A DNA stretch of 64,000 bases from a virus. The stretch's first letter is position 1. Each line of letters begins with the position of its first letter. The notes beneath the pieces are model-generated. The model was not told the origin of the DNA. It did not search any database and worked only from the letters and a program-made list of their open reading frames with translations. The translations under genes and the position numbers were made by a program. This document shows positions 1 through 8,100 of this stretch, one piece after another. The DNA lies in the IMG/VR virus record IMGVR_UViG_3300042564_001469, positions 1 through 64,000 of that record, one strand, 5' to 3'.

Positions 1-708
1 ATAATTATTATCATTAACTAAAATAGTAATAACCGGTTCGTATTTTATATTCACAATTGATGTGATCTTAAAATCCATCACTGGGTAAATATCAACACTA
101 TTTGAATCCATAAAATCTATTGTCCAATTAGTACTACCACTAACACTACCGACAGTTTTATTTGTCCAAACAGACTCATCGGTGTCCCAAGTTAATACAT
201 CACCATTAGTTGGGTTGGTTATTTTTATGTTATGTAATTCTTCAAGTTCAAAGCCAAGATTAATATCAACATTTAAAATACCATTAACACCAGATTTAAT
301 TACAGTTCCAAGGTAAACCTCTGGAAGTGGTGCAATCGGTTTAGTTGTCGTAAATGTTCCACCTGTATACAAGTAAATTTCATTACCATCTGAAAAATTA
401 CTTAAATCAACATTTCTCAAGATCCCTTTTGTTACAACGTAACCATCGGTATTACCACTCATATTATGTGCAACAAATCCTAACGTTCCTTCAGATGTTA
501 GATAGGAAGAGTAATCAGCAATTTCCAAAGTGGGGAATGTTTGAGAACCATTTAAATAAACAACAGTACTAGGTGGGATTAAATTTTCCGTATCGTTTTT
601 AACTCTAATCACCATTTGTTGTCCAAACTCAATGAAAAAACCCGGAACATCTGTCCTTATTTTCATCGTTTTAGTATCCTCCGTCCAATGTATTGTTCTT
701 GTTGACAT
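1..708 (-). CDS. Fiber/tail structural protein, 3' end cut by window edge
   Basis: The frame opens with ATG at 708 (MSTRTIHWTEDTKTMKIRTD) and stays open for 236 codons to the left window edge, so the C-terminus is missing. The middle is beta-rich (for example YLNGSQTFPTLEIAD). The last visible part, TNWTIDFMDSNSVDIYP with TILVN further on, matches the C-terminal end of the next gene upstream (YTQWTLDFMDSLDLEIY ... TTILVNN), so the two share a terminal domain. It begins 4 nt after the stop of that gene and is probably cotranscribed from the promoter near 4283. Virion fiber or tail role is inferred from context and the shared domain; exact function unknown. Confidence 0.75.
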   Translation of the reverse strand, partial: MSTRTIHWTEDTKTMKIRTDVPGFFIEFGQQMVIRVKNDTENLIPPSTVVYLNGSQTFPTLEIADYSSYLTSEGTLGFVAHNMSGNTDGYVVTKGILRNVDLSNFSDGNEIYLYTGGTFTTTKPIAPLPEVYLGTVIKSGVNGILNVDINLGFELEELHNIKITNPTNGDVLTWDTDESVWTNKTVGSVSGSTNWTIDFMDSNSVDIYPVMDFKITSIVNIKYEPVITILVNDNNY

Positions 709-711
709 ATA

Positions 712-3468
712 TTATAAATAGTTTGTTATATTAAATTGAATAACCGAGTTAATATCGGTTGTCACATTAATTTTATCACCACTAGTAATTAACGTTGTCG
801 GTGTGTACGGTAAATTATTAACTAATATTGTTGTTGTTGGACTATTAACCAAATTAATAATACTATCAATTGAAATATCATTAGGTGCGTAAATCTCAAG
901 ATCCAATGAATCCATAAAATCCAACGTCCATTGTGTGTATATAATAAATGCTGTTGTTGCTGTTAACCCACTCTCAATAATAATGTCACCTTGAAAAGTT
1001 CTTGTGTTACCACTACCTGGTGCAACAACATCCTTTAATCTTATTTTATTTGTTGTAATATCTAACTCAATTGTTAGTTCATCGGTTTCGGCAAGACCAG
1101 CGATTGCGATATTAAGATCTTCAGTTAAACCTGATACAGGAAAATTACCGATTGTATTATAATCAAAAATAATTGTACCACCAGTGTAATATGTTCCACC
1201 AGTAACATAAGTATCACCGGTAATATTAACACCATTAACGTTTAGTGTTGTAGCACTAAGTGAATTAACAGTTGTGTTACCAGTAACTATTAAATCACCG
1301 TTTATTGTTTGATTAGTTGTGAAATTATTATTAACATCAACAAACGCCAAATTTGAATATTCGTTTGATGATAAATGTAAATATTCGTTTGGTGCACCAC
1401 CCTGTAAACCTAGTAGATCATTATGAAATGTTACTTGTGTTGATTGGAACACCGTAACAAAAGCACTTTGTGTCAACCCTGTTGTTTGACCAACACCAAT
1501 AATAATTCTACCAACTAAAAATGCGTGAGAAGTAACCAGTTCTGGTAATATAGGCTCTACAGATAACTCGGCTTCAGCAACATTAGTATAACCACTCGTA
1601 CCAAAAACCTCATAAATATGATCCTCATATTCTTGACCTCTAAAATACCAATTTACTAAATAGGTTCCAGTGTTTGCCGAAACTAAATTAGTACCATCGT
1701 CATAATAGGTATTATTAATTGTTGTTGCTGTTGTGTCATACACCCAATTACCACCAATATGGTAATTTTGAAAAAAGATGTCATCATATGAATTGATAGC
1801 AATTAATTGTTGTTGATAAACACCATTCCATACAACACCACTTGAAATCTCAACAATTCCTGTGGATCCGCTTAAACTTAACTGACACCCACTTTCGTGA
1901 GCAAACCTATCTGTTGATAATATTCTATCATTAATTTTATTTGGTAAACCCGATCCGTAATTACCAAACTCTAATACGTGTATAAAATTATTTGCCCTAT
2001 AGACAATTAAATACAACACGATATCACTATCGTTTATTGTTGTGTCGTTATTTAATATTACATAATTTGGGGAACCACCACTATAATTAACTGCAATATA
2101 GTTAGTATCGTTATTCGCCAAACCATACACACCACCAACAACATTATATAAATTTAAAGGACCTTCAAAATCTGGATTTTTAAATAGAGCAACTTGTGTT
2201 GTTGGTAACGTTATTGTTCCGTCACCATTGTCAACCCAATTTGTCGCACCACTTGTTATACCAGCATAATATTGTGGTAAATTTTGATATGTCGTTGCGG
2301 ATATTACATTAACATTTAAATCCTGAGTAAATAATGTATTTCCAGTTACAGTACCACCACTTAAAGGTAAATAATCAAATGTTGTTTGACCAGTATAATC
2401 AATACCGAAATTTGGATAAGACCCATTAATTTCTATATTTGTACCCCCAGTTATCGTTACAATTTGATCTGTAACACCGGTCACAACTTGATTTGTATTA
2501 TCTAAACCTAAATTAATTATAGGTATTCCAGAACCAATTGTGTTTATGTTTAATAAACCATCAATAACAATATCACCTTGAAACGTTCTAGTACCACCAC
2601 TACCTGCTGCGACAATATCTTTTAATCTTATTTTATTTGTTAAAACGTCTAACTCAATTGTCAATTCATCGGTCTCAGCAAGTCCAGCAATTGCGTTGTT
2701 AAGATCTTCGGTTAAACCTGTTACAGGAAAATCACCCCCTGTGTTATAATCAAAAATAATAGTACCCCCAGTATAGTAAGTACCCCCAGTAACATAAGTA
2801 TCACCAGTAATATTAACACCATTAACGTTTAGTGTGTTTGCGGTTAAACCCGATGTAAATATTGTATCACCTTGAAAAGTCCTTGTACCACCACTACCTG
2901 GTGCGACAATATCCTTTAATCTAATTTTATTTGTTGAAACATCTAACTCAATAGTTAACTCGTCGGCTTCAGCAAGTCCAGCAATAGCATTGTTAAGATC
3001 TTCAGTTAAACCTGATACAGGAAAATTACCAATTGTGTTATAATCAAACACAATCGTACCTCCAGTATAGTAAGTACCACCAGTAACATATGTGTCACCA
3101 GTAATGTTAATACCATTAACGTTTAATGTTGTCGCTGTAACACCTTGTGTAAAAATTGTGTTGCCAGTTACGGTTCCACCAGTAAACGTACCACTACCAC
3201 CACCAGTTTGAAATAATGACCAATCTGAAATATTACCACTCCAAGGAGATGGGTTTAGTTTGTAATACGTAGTACCACCACTAACTCCGACGACCATTCC
3301 GGCACGTCTTCTTAGGTTTGGTATTGAATTTAAATCAGATAATGTGTTAACGTTTCTAAATCCGTCAATACCATATAACGGATCTATCACCGGATATTGA
3401 TCTGTAATATCGGTTGGTGATATAAAACCATACACCTCAACTCCACCAGAAAAAGAAAAACTCATCAT
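712..3468 (-). CDS. Modular tail fiber protein with three repeated 100-residue modules
   Basis: 918 residues. Residues 1-75 form an N-terminal domain (EVYGFISPTD, YPVIDPLYGIDGFRNV, RRRAGMVVGVSGG) that recurs in the 163-residue protein at 16195-16686, so it is probably an attachment or base domain. A module of about 100 residues (NVNGVNITGDTYVTGGTYY, FDYNT, GLTEDLNNAIAGLAE, DELTIELD, TNKIRLKDIVA, RTFQGD) occurs at about 101-200, 201-300 and 775-875. The C-terminus (WTLDFMDS) matches the following gene. Gly/Thr-rich beta composition is typical of trimeric phage fibers. No enzymatic motif seen. It starts 9 nt after the stop of the PT-rich protein, in one operon. Tail fiber is a confident class; the exact fiber is not known. 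Confidence 0.85.
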   Translation of the reverse strand: MMSFSFSGGVEVYGFISPTDITDQYPVIDPLYGIDGFRNVNTLSDLNSIPNLRRRAGMVVGVSGGTTYYKLNPSPWSGNISDWSLFQTGGGSGTFTGGTVTGNTIFTQGVTATTLNVNGINITGDTYVTGGTYYTGGTIVFDYNTIGNFPVSGLTEDLNNAIAGLAEADELTIELDVSTNKIRLKDIVAPGSGGTRTFQGDTIFTSGLTANTLNVNGVNITGDTYVTGGTYYTGGTIIFDYNTGGDFPVTGLTEDLNNAIAGLAETDELTIELDVLTNKIRLKDIVAAGSGGTRTFQGDIVIDGLLNINTIGSGIPIINLGLDNTNQVVTGVTDQIVTITGGTNIEINGSYPNFGIDYTGQTTFDYLPLSGGTVTGNTLFTQDLNVNVISATTYQNLPQYYAGITSGATNWVDNGDGTITLPTTQVALFKNPDFEGPLNLYNVVGGVYGLANNDTNYIAVNYSGGSPNYVILNNDTTINDSDIVLYLIVYRANNFIHVLEFGNYGSGLPNKINDRILSTDRFAHESGCQLSLSGSTGIVEISSGVVWNGVYQQQLIAINSYDDIFFQNYHIGGNWVYDTTATTINNTYYDDGTNLVSANTGTYLVNWYFRGQEYEDHIYEVFGTSGYTNVAEAELSVEPILPELVTSHAFLVGRIIIGVGQTTGLTQSAFVTVFQSTQVTFHNDLLGLQGGAPNEYLHLSSNEYSNLAFVDVNNNFTTNQTINGDLIVTGNTTVNSLSATTLNVNGVNITGDTYVTGGTYYTGGTIIFDYNTIGNFPVSGLTEDLNIAIAGLAETDELTIELDITTNKIRLKDVVAPGSGNTRTFQGDIIIESGLTATTAFIIYTQWTLDFMDSLDLEIYAPNDISIDSIINLVNSPTTTILVNNLPYTPTTLITSGDKINVTTDINSVIQFNITNYL
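985..1285 (-). repeat. Fiber module, third copy
   Basis: Codes residues about 775-875 of the 918-residue fiber protein and repeats the TGDTYVTGGTYYTGG / TNKIRLKD / TRTFQGD module at DNA and protein level. Limits are approximate. Confidence 0.8.
2569..2868 (-). repeat. Fiber module, second copy
   Basis: Codes residues about 201-300 of the fiber protein. It lies directly in tandem with the copy at 2869-3168. Confidence 0.8.
2869..3168 (-). repeat. Fiber module, first copy
   Basis: Codes residues about 101-200. A fourth copy lies 57 kb away in the gene at 59980-60993, and a partial copy in the gene at 13099-15663. Confidence 0.8.
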
Positions 3469-3477
3469 ATCTATTTT

Positions 3478-4266
3478 TTAATTACATAACCAACAATCTG
3501 TATCACCAAAGAATGGATAGAATGTTCTATATATATTGTATGTTATTGGGAAACCATTTCCGTCTATAATAATTATTGTCCCAATATTATTTATTGGTAT
3601 ATTAAACCCACTACAACCGGCATCACTATCTCTAAATCCTGTTGGTTGTGATAATAATATTGGTATTAAAATATAACCATACGCACTTCCAGTTTGAAAT
3701 GTAACATATGAATTTGTTGGGTTGTTTGTTAAAACAAAAGTAAACGTTGACACATCACCACTTGTTATTGTTGAACCACTAAATTTACCAAAATAAATAC
3801 CAGACGGTGACGGTAACAAACTTGTTGTTGGTGTCGGTGTTGGCGTAGGTGTTTTACACGGACTTGACGTTGGTGTCGGTGTTGGTGTCCTTGTGGGGGT
3901 TCTTGTTGGTTGTGGTGTCTTAGTAGGTGTGGGTGTCGGTGTCTTTGTTGGACACGGATCGTTTGTTGGTGTTGGTGTCGGTGTTGTCGTAGGTGTTGGG
4001 GTAACAGTCCTAGTGGGTGTTACAGTTGGTGTTGGTGTCGGTGTTGGTCTAGGTACATTCATAATTTTTGAACAATCTGAACCATCAACCAATATTGTAT
4101 AACTACCGTAAACATCCCTTGGTGGTGTTAATAACCCTGAATTAAATACAAACGGTAATGTAACAACACCAAAATTAATAACATCATTTGAATTGTCTGG
4201 TTTAAATAAAATTGTTGCCAACTCACCATCATATGATACACTATTTATTGTTATTAATTGACTCAT
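3478..4266 (-). CDS. Virion protein with Pro/Thr-rich linker and Cys-containing tip domain
   Basis: 262 residues. Residues 1-70 are a compact beta-rich domain ending near [12 protein letters not shown]. Residues about 72-150 are a Pro/Thr-rich linker ([12 protein letters not shown], broken by DPCPTKT and SSPCKT). Residues about 157-262 are a C-terminal domain ([45 protein letters not shown]). The same tip domain ends the 1006-residue protein at 16707-19727 (YYGKYLK, YMLIPNTMQQPTIFRNSN, GCSGFIIP, YYVYRSF, VWICD). Linker plus tip suggests a surface-exposed virion adhesin or decoration. No signal peptide. First gene of a three-gene unit with a promoter-like motif 13 nt before its ATG. Confidence 0.75.
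   Translation of the reverse strand: MSQLITINSVSYDGELATILFKPDNSNDVINFGVVTLPFVFNSGLLTPPRDVYGSYTILVDGSDCSKIMNVPRPTPTPTPTVTPTRTVTPTPTTTPTPTPTNDPCPTKTPTPTPTKTPQPTRTPTRTPTPTPTSSPCKTPTPTPTPTTSLLPSPSGIYFGKFSGSTITSGDVSTFTFVLTNNPTNSYVTFQTGSAYGYILIPILLSQPTGFRDSDAGCSGFNIPINNIGTIIIIDGNGFPITYNIYRTFYPFFGDTDCWLCN
3815..4060 (-). repeat. Low-complexity Pro/Thr-coding tract
   Basis: The plus strand reads as GGTGTTGGTGTCGGTGTT-like units, giving PTPTPT on the minus strand. Similar tracts lie at about 17040-17150, 17505-17560 and 18600-18655 in the 1006-residue gene. The long plus-strand reading frame across it (valine/glycine only) is an artefact of this composition. Confidence 0.85.
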
Positions 4267-4279
4267 CTACGTTTTATTT

Positions 4280-4286
4280 ATAAATA
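4280..4286 (-). promoter_or_regulatory. TATTTAT promoter-like motif for the 3478-4266 unit
   Basis: Sense sequence GTTGTATTTATAAATAAAAC, core 13 nt before the ATG. Confidence 0.55.
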
Positions 4287-4300
4287 CAACAAAAAGATTA

Positions 4301-4684
4301 TTAATCCTCAAATATCTTAAAAAACAAAGTAAAAGAAAGACCGAACAAAATTCTAGCGATAATAACAAACATTAAACACACATATTTGGTCGCACAAGGA
4401 ATAAACAAAAAATAAATACCAGCGAATATTGTTAAGGTTCTAAATAGTTTAAATAAGTGCCAAGCATCAGTAAAACCAACAAATAGTGATTTTGATAAAA
4501 AAAATCGTTCACCTTTCATTGGATCACCATCCTCATACTTATTCTTCCAGGAAACATCTGGATTCCAGAACAATTGATTTTTAAAATTTTTAAATATAGA
4601 TTGACCATAATGAAATTGTAACTTATCCATTACCGCCTCAAACATCCCTGATAGTATGAACAATAAAAAACCGATATATATCAT
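4301..4684 (-). CDS. Small membrane protein of unknown function
   Basis: 127 residues. A hydrophobic N-terminal segment (IYIGFLLFILSGMFEAV), a hydrophilic middle with aromatic and basic residues (QLFWNPDVSWKNKYEDG, MKGERFF), then two hydrophobic segments (TIFAGIYFLFIPC and YVCLMFVIIARILFGLSFT). This predicts about three membrane spans. The start overlaps the stop of the upstream gene by ATGA, which indicates translational coupling with the other small membrane protein. I do not recognise the family; a host-envelope role is only a guess from the topology. Confidence 0.7.
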   Translation of the reverse strand: MIYIGFLLFILSGMFEAVMDKLQFHYGQSIFKNFKNQLFWNPDVSWKNKYEDGDPMKGERFFLSKSLFVGFTDAWHLFKLFRTLTIFAGIYFLFIPCATKYVCLMFVIIARILFGLSFTLFFKIFED

Positions 4685-4878
4685 TTATTGTTTTTAATAA
4701 AATTTTTATACCAAACAATATTCCCAATTAAACCACCATAACAAGCGATAAAAACAGAAATAATTAAATACCAATTTTCTAAATAACCCTTAACAACCCA
4801 ATACGGATATAAAATAGAACCTGTTAACAATAGAAGTATTGCAACCCAAGATGTTATATGTGTACCAAAATTTTTCAT
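4681..4878 (-). CDS. Small two-span membrane protein of unknown function
   Basis: 65 residues with two hydrophobic segments (WVAILLLLTGSILYPYWVV and WYLIISVFIACYGGLIGNIVW) and a basic C-terminus (YKNFIKNNK). Coupled by ATGA overlap to the 127-residue membrane protein downstream. A TATTTAT motif lies 15 nt before the ATG, so this is probably the first gene of a two-gene unit divergent from the J-domain gene. No family recognised. Holin-like size, but nothing else supports a holin. Confidence 0.7.
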   Translation of the reverse strand: MKNFGTHITSWVAILLLLTGSILYPYWVVKGYLENWYLIISVFIACYGGLIGNIVWYKNFIKNNK

Positions 4879-4893
4879 AATCTATTTTTATTT

Positions 4894-4900
4894 ATAAATA
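4894..4900 (-). promoter_or_regulatory. TATTTAT promoter-like motif for the 4301-4878 unit
   Basis: Sense sequence GTGATATTTATAAATAAAAA, core 15 nt before the ATG at 4878. Confidence 0.55.
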
Positions 4901-4915
4901 TCACAAGATTCAAAC

Positions 4916-4922
4916 TATTTAT
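4916..4922 (+). promoter_or_regulatory. TATTTAT promoter-like motif for the J-domain gene
   Basis: Sense sequence CAAACTATTTATATACGTGA; core 4 nt before the proposed GTG start at 4927. Faces the opposite motif at 4894-4900. Confidence 0.5.
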
Positions 4923-4926
4923 ATAC

Positions 4927-5484
4927 GTGAGCGAAAAATTAAAAAATCTAAAATTAGACCTTTTACTTAAAGAATTAAAGTTATTGGATTCAGAAAAAGA
5001 TTATATTGATGAATTTACGACATATTATTCACCAGTGTTTATGGAAGAATTATCTAATAACGGATACATCGCCGAAACACCAACGGGCGAAACAAATAAT
5101 CACAATATAAAAAATTCACAAAAAAATATCATTGACGTTAACGATGATGATAAGAAGTTGATTAAAAATATTTTTAGATCAATAGCAAAAGCGTCACATC
5201 CAGACAAAACACCAAACCAATATAAAAATAAATTATATGATGAAGCACAAATCGCATATGATGAAAATAATTTATTAGTGTTATATAAGATTGCAAAAAA
5301 ATTAAATATTGAAATTGAAATAAATATTAATACGCTTACATTATTAGAAAAAATTGTGGAAGATAAGAAGAAGCAATTAAAATCAGTTGAGACCTCATTT
5401 TTGTGGTTATGGGCAAATTCCGACACACAAGAAAAGAAAGATCAACTTATAAACCAATTTTTAAATAAACATAATAAAAAATGA
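4927..5484 (+). CDS. J-domain (DnaJ-like) protein
   Basis: About 185 residues from a GTG start at 4927 (VSEKLKNLKLDLLLKEL). An earlier in-frame ATG at 4858 would run back into the divergent membrane gene and its promoter, so GTG is preferred. Residues about 77-130 carry a J-domain-like segment: two helices around the signature HPDK at 91-94 (RSIAKASHPDKTPN), then YDEAQIAYDENN. J domains stimulate Hsp70/DnaK ATPase, so a role in recruiting host DnaK is inferred. The C-terminal part is helical and lysine-rich, with no zinc-finger or client-binding domain of full-length DnaJ. It overlaps the next gene by ATGA, so the two are coupled. The start site is the main uncertainty. Confidence 0.75.
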   Translation: MSEKLKNLKLDLLLKELKLLDSEKDYIDEFTTYYSPVFMEELSNNGYIAETPTGETNNHNIKNSQKNIIDVNDDDKKLIKNIFRSIAKASHPDKTPNQYKNKLYDEAQIAYDENNLLVLYKIAKKLNIEIEININTLTLLEKIVEDKKKQLKSVETSFLWLWANSDTQEKKDQLINQFLNKHNKK

Positions 5485-6677
5485 AAATAGGTATTACATT
5501 AGGTCTAAAAGACAACAAAGAATCCATCTGGACAAATGGTATTAAACAAAATGTATTGATGTTGGTTGAACTATTAAAAAAATCAACCAAAAATTATGAT
5601 GTCTGTATATTAAACTCTACGAATGTTGATTTTACAGAAAAACCATCTTATTTAACGGATATTGATGTGCATTACTTCAATGATAAATTTATGGAAATGG
5701 ATTTAATTATTGTTATGGGTGCTCAAATATTTGACCATCAATTGGAAACCTTTAAAAAATCTGGAAAAAATAAAAAAGTTGTATCTTATAAGTGTGGAAA
5801 TAACTATGTAATCCATATGGAAAATATTTTATTTAAACCAAGTGAAAGTAAAAAATTCCAATATGAAAAACAATATGATGAGGTATGGTATGTGCCACAA
5901 CAACACGAGGTAAATTCTGGTTTATATAAAACACTATATCGTGTTAATTCAATTCCAGTACCCTTTATTTGGTCTGAAAAATATTTACACGAATCTGTTG
6001 TTGAAATACATAAAGGCTTTAAAGATGGGAAATATAAAAAGGATTGGCAATATGATAATACCAAAGAAAAGAAAATTTTGGGTATTATGGAACCAAACTT
6101 AAATATTGTTAAGTTTTGTTTAATTCCAGCGATGATTGCTGAAGAATCATATAGAACACCTGAAGGAAGAAAACGTATTGAAAAATTAAGAATAACAAAT
6201 GCTACCACCGTATCAAAACATAGGGAATTTATGTCAATCATTGAAACCTTTGATTTATATAAAGAAGGAAAGATTAGCGCTGAATCAAGATATCAAACAG
6301 CATTTATGTTAACACAACATTTGGATGTTTTAATATGTCACCAATTATTAAACCCATTAAATTATTTATATTTGGATGCTGTATACTTGGGTTATCCTGT
6401 ATTACATAACGCTCCTATGTGTAAAGATTTGGGTTATTATTATGAGGGTTCTGATACCGTTGAGGCTGCTAAATTATTAAATCAAGTATTGGTTGAGCAT
6501 GACGCAGATATTGACCGTTATAATCAACGAAACGATAAGGTATTACAAAGATATCATATAAGTAATGAAGACGTTATTAAAACTTATGATATGTTAATTG
6601 AGGGTTTATTTAATGGGGGGAATGGTGAATTGGTTTATAATCCTAAAACTAACTTGTATAATGATTTTAAAATCTAA
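5481..6677 (+). CDS. DUF2827-like glycosyltransferase family protein
   Basis: 398 residues. The N-terminus KIGITLGLKDNKESIWTNGI is typical of the DUF2827 family, which has a GT-B-like fold and is found in surface-polysaccharide loci. Supporting signatures are MDLIIVMGAQIFDHQ, YDEVWYVPQQHEV, and a C-terminal donor-site-like part (HQLLNPLNYLYLDAVYLGYP, KDLGYYYEGSD). Activity is inferred from family; donor and acceptor are unknown. Coupled by ATGA overlap to the J-domain gene. Its 3' end overlaps the convergent DUF2061 gene by 11 bp. Family assignment is from memory of the signature and could be checked by profile search. Confidence 0.75.
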   Translation: MKIGITLGLKDNKESIWTNGIKQNVLMLVELLKKSTKNYDVCILNSTNVDFTEKPSYLTDIDVHYFNDKFMEMDLIIVMGAQIFDHQLETFKKSGKNKKVVSYKCGNNYVIHMENILFKPSESKKFQYEKQYDEVWYVPQQHEVNSGLYKTLYRVNSIPVPFIWSEKYLHESVVEIHKGFKDGKYKKDWQYDNTKEKKILGIMEPNLNIVKFCLIPAMIAEESYRTPEGRKRIEKLRITNATTVSKHREFMSIIETFDLYKEGKISAESRYQTAFMLTQHLDVLICHQLLNPLNYLYLDAVYLGYPVLHNAPMCKDLGYYYEGSDTVEAAKLLNQVLVEHDADIDRYNQRNDKVLQRYHISNEDVIKTYDMLIEGLFNGGNGELVYNPKTNLYNDFKI

Positions 6678-6864
6678 TATATCTAAACCAAATTCTTTCA
6701 TGTAGAAAGTAGAATATTGGTTTTAAAATAAGTTCGCCTAATCCAAGTAAAGATGATATCTCAATTGAAGCACCTAATAAATATGCAACAATAACGGTTG
6801 TTAATGTACCAATAATTCTATATGATATTGTTTTTAATATGTGTCTTTTTACGTCTAAATTCAT
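6667..6864 (-). CDS. DUF2061 small membrane protein
   Basis: 65 residues: basic N-terminus (VKRHILKTISYRIIGT), a span around LTTVIVAYLLGASI, a second hydrophobic stretch (ISSLLGLGELILKPIFYFL) and the terminal HERIWFRYIRF. KTxSxRxxGTxxT followed by HERIW is the DUF2061 signature. In bacteria DUF2061 genes often sit beside sulfate-assimilation genes such as cysC, cysD and cysN; here it is two genes downstream of an APS kinase, matching that pattern. Biochemical role unknown. Convergent with, and overlapping by 11 bp, the DUF2827 gene. Confidence 0.85.
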   Translation of the reverse strand: MNLDVKRHILKTISYRIIGTLTTVIVAYLLGASIEISSLLGLGELILKPIFYFLHERIWFRYIRF

Positions 6865-6882
6865 TTTAAGTTAATTTTTTTT

Positions 6883-6960
6883 TTAAACCATTAAGACATC
6901 TTCTTGTATAGTTTTACTCGTTGTTGGATTTCCTCCGTGGTTTTTCTTTTCCCAATTCAT
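6883..6960 (-). CDS. Very small ORF coupled to the APS kinase gene
   Basis: 25 codons (starts MNWEKKNHGGNPTTSKTIQE, ends DVLMV). Its ATG overlaps the APS kinase stop as ATGA, the same coupling used by several real genes here, and it fills most of the 92-nt gap before DUF2061. No family recognised. It could be a genuine small protein or the remnant start of a longer gene. Confidence is limited by length. Confidence 0.4.
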   Translation of the reverse strand: MNWEKKNHGGNPTTSKTIQEDVLMV

Positions 6961-7415
6961 ATGTTTTTTATTATTTCGTTTAATGAACTATTAGGTTTAA
7001 TATTTGTTGTATCAACATCAATATAATTTTCAGTTGGTCTTTCATAATCTTCGCTATGAAAATGTTCTCTACCTCTAATATCTGTTGTGTGAACATAAAT
7101 CTCTACTACTTCAGTATCTATTTCTGTTTTAAAATTCTCTCTCATTTCTTTGTATGGTGCTACTAAACTCACGATAACATCATATCCTTGCGAATGAATG
7201 AATTTTGAAATATCCTGTGCTCGTTTGATATTTTCTTCTCTACCTTCCCTACCATAATTAATATTTTTAAATAGTAATCGTAGTTCATCACCATCAATGT
7301 GGAAAACTTTTTTATTTGTACTATCTTCCAAATGTGTTTTTAGATTTGTTGCTAAAACTGTTTTTCCAGAACCAGGTTGACCAGTAAACCAATATATTTT
7401 ATGTTTTTTTGACAT
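6957..7415 (-). CDS. cysC: Adenylylsulfate (APS) kinase, CysC-like
   Basis: 152 residues, at the short end for the family. P-loop GQPGSGKT at 12-19, then HIDGDELRLLF, the APS-kinase motif NYGREGREENIKRA and the strand VIVSLVAPYKEMR; a cut-down lid region includes RGREHFH. The reaction is ATP plus adenosine 5'-phosphosulfate to PAPS, in the cytoplasm. It lies directly downstream of two sulfotransferase genes that would use PAPS, so the likely role is to supply sulfate donor for them. ATP sulfurylase is absent from this window, so APS would come from the host. The C-terminal half is shorter than usual, so a related nucleotide kinase cannot be fully excluded. Confidence 0.85.
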   Translation of the reverse strand: MSKKHKIYWFTGQPGSGKTVLATNLKTHLEDSTNKKVFHIDGDELRLLFKNINYGREGREENIKRAQDISKFIHSQGYDVIVSLVAPYKEMRENFKTEIDTEVVEIYVHTTDIRGREHFHSEDYERPTENYIDVDTTNIKPNSSLNEIIKNI

Positions 7416-7446
7416 ATTGTATCATTTTTTTTTGTTAATTTAATAA

Positions 7447-8100
7447 TTAAAATTCGTAATTAAATAAATCAAAATAAAATTTAAAATGAGTCTCAACTAA
7501 ATTTTTAGTTTCGGATGAATACATTTTTTCCCAATTTTTATCTGGTCTCCTTTTATTTTTTTTATATTCAGATAATACCCTTGTTGGATTTGGAAGATTT
7601 AATTTAATCAATAAGTTATTTATATCTGATTCTAAATTTTCAAATCTCACAACTTCATCAATAATAAATTGACCATCAACATACATTAAATCCCAATATT
7701 TTTTTGACAAGTCTTTAACCACATTTGTTTTTAGTAAATAATCTTCAAAGGTCATTTCTCCACTTGCGTATAAATCAAAAGTTGGTTTAAAATAATAATG
7801 ACTAACCATCATATCAAATGGGTTTCTAACATTTATTATTTTGGTGTATGAATCAAAAATATCTTTACCAATACTATCTATTATTTTTTTGGGCGGCATA
7901 TGGTTATAAAATTCTGATTTTTCAGCCAATACCTGATTCATTCTAGTTCCTACAATACCTTCTTTTGTTTGAATCATTTCTCTACCGTGACTTTCTACAA
8001 TATTAGAAATACAATAAGGCTCTAAATATATTTCAGTACTTGTTCCAGCCGTTTTAATACTCTTGATATAGATAAATTTATATTTGTGTGATACTAACAT
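7447..8100 (-). CDS. Sulfotransferase family protein (PAPS-dependent)
   Basis: 217 residues. The N-terminus YKFIYIKSIKTAGTSTEIYL contains the 5'-phosphosulfate loop KTAGTS at 16-21. Residues about 92-103 (RNPFDMMVSHYY) match the 3'-phosphate-binding motif (R-P-x(n)-S-H) of the Sulfotransfer_2-like group. These enzymes move sulfate from PAPS to hydroxyl groups, usually of carbohydrates. Overlaps the other sulfotransferase gene by 7 bp; APS kinase follows 31 bp downstream. No signal peptide or membrane anchor, so it would act in the host cytoplasm on a phage-made or host glycan. Substrate unknown. Confidence 0.85.
   Translation of the reverse strand: MLVSHKYKFIYIKSIKTAGTSTEIYLEPYCISNIVESHGREMIQTKEGIVGTRMNQVLAEKSEFYNHMPPKKIIDSIGKDIFDSYTKIINVRNPFDMMVSHYYFKPTFDLYASGEMTFEDYLLKTNVVKDLSKKYWDLMYVDGQFIIDEVVRFENLESDINNLLIKLNLPNPTRVLSEYKKNKRRPDKNWEKMYSSETKNLVETHFKFYFDLFNYEF

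Noticed and set aside
3893-4102. Val/Gly-only plus-strand frame over the PT repeat
   Set aside because: Antisense of PTPT codons.
4858-4926. Earlier ATG start (4858) for the J-domain protein
   Set aside because: It would overlap the divergent membrane gene start and its promoter; the extension is not J-domain-like.
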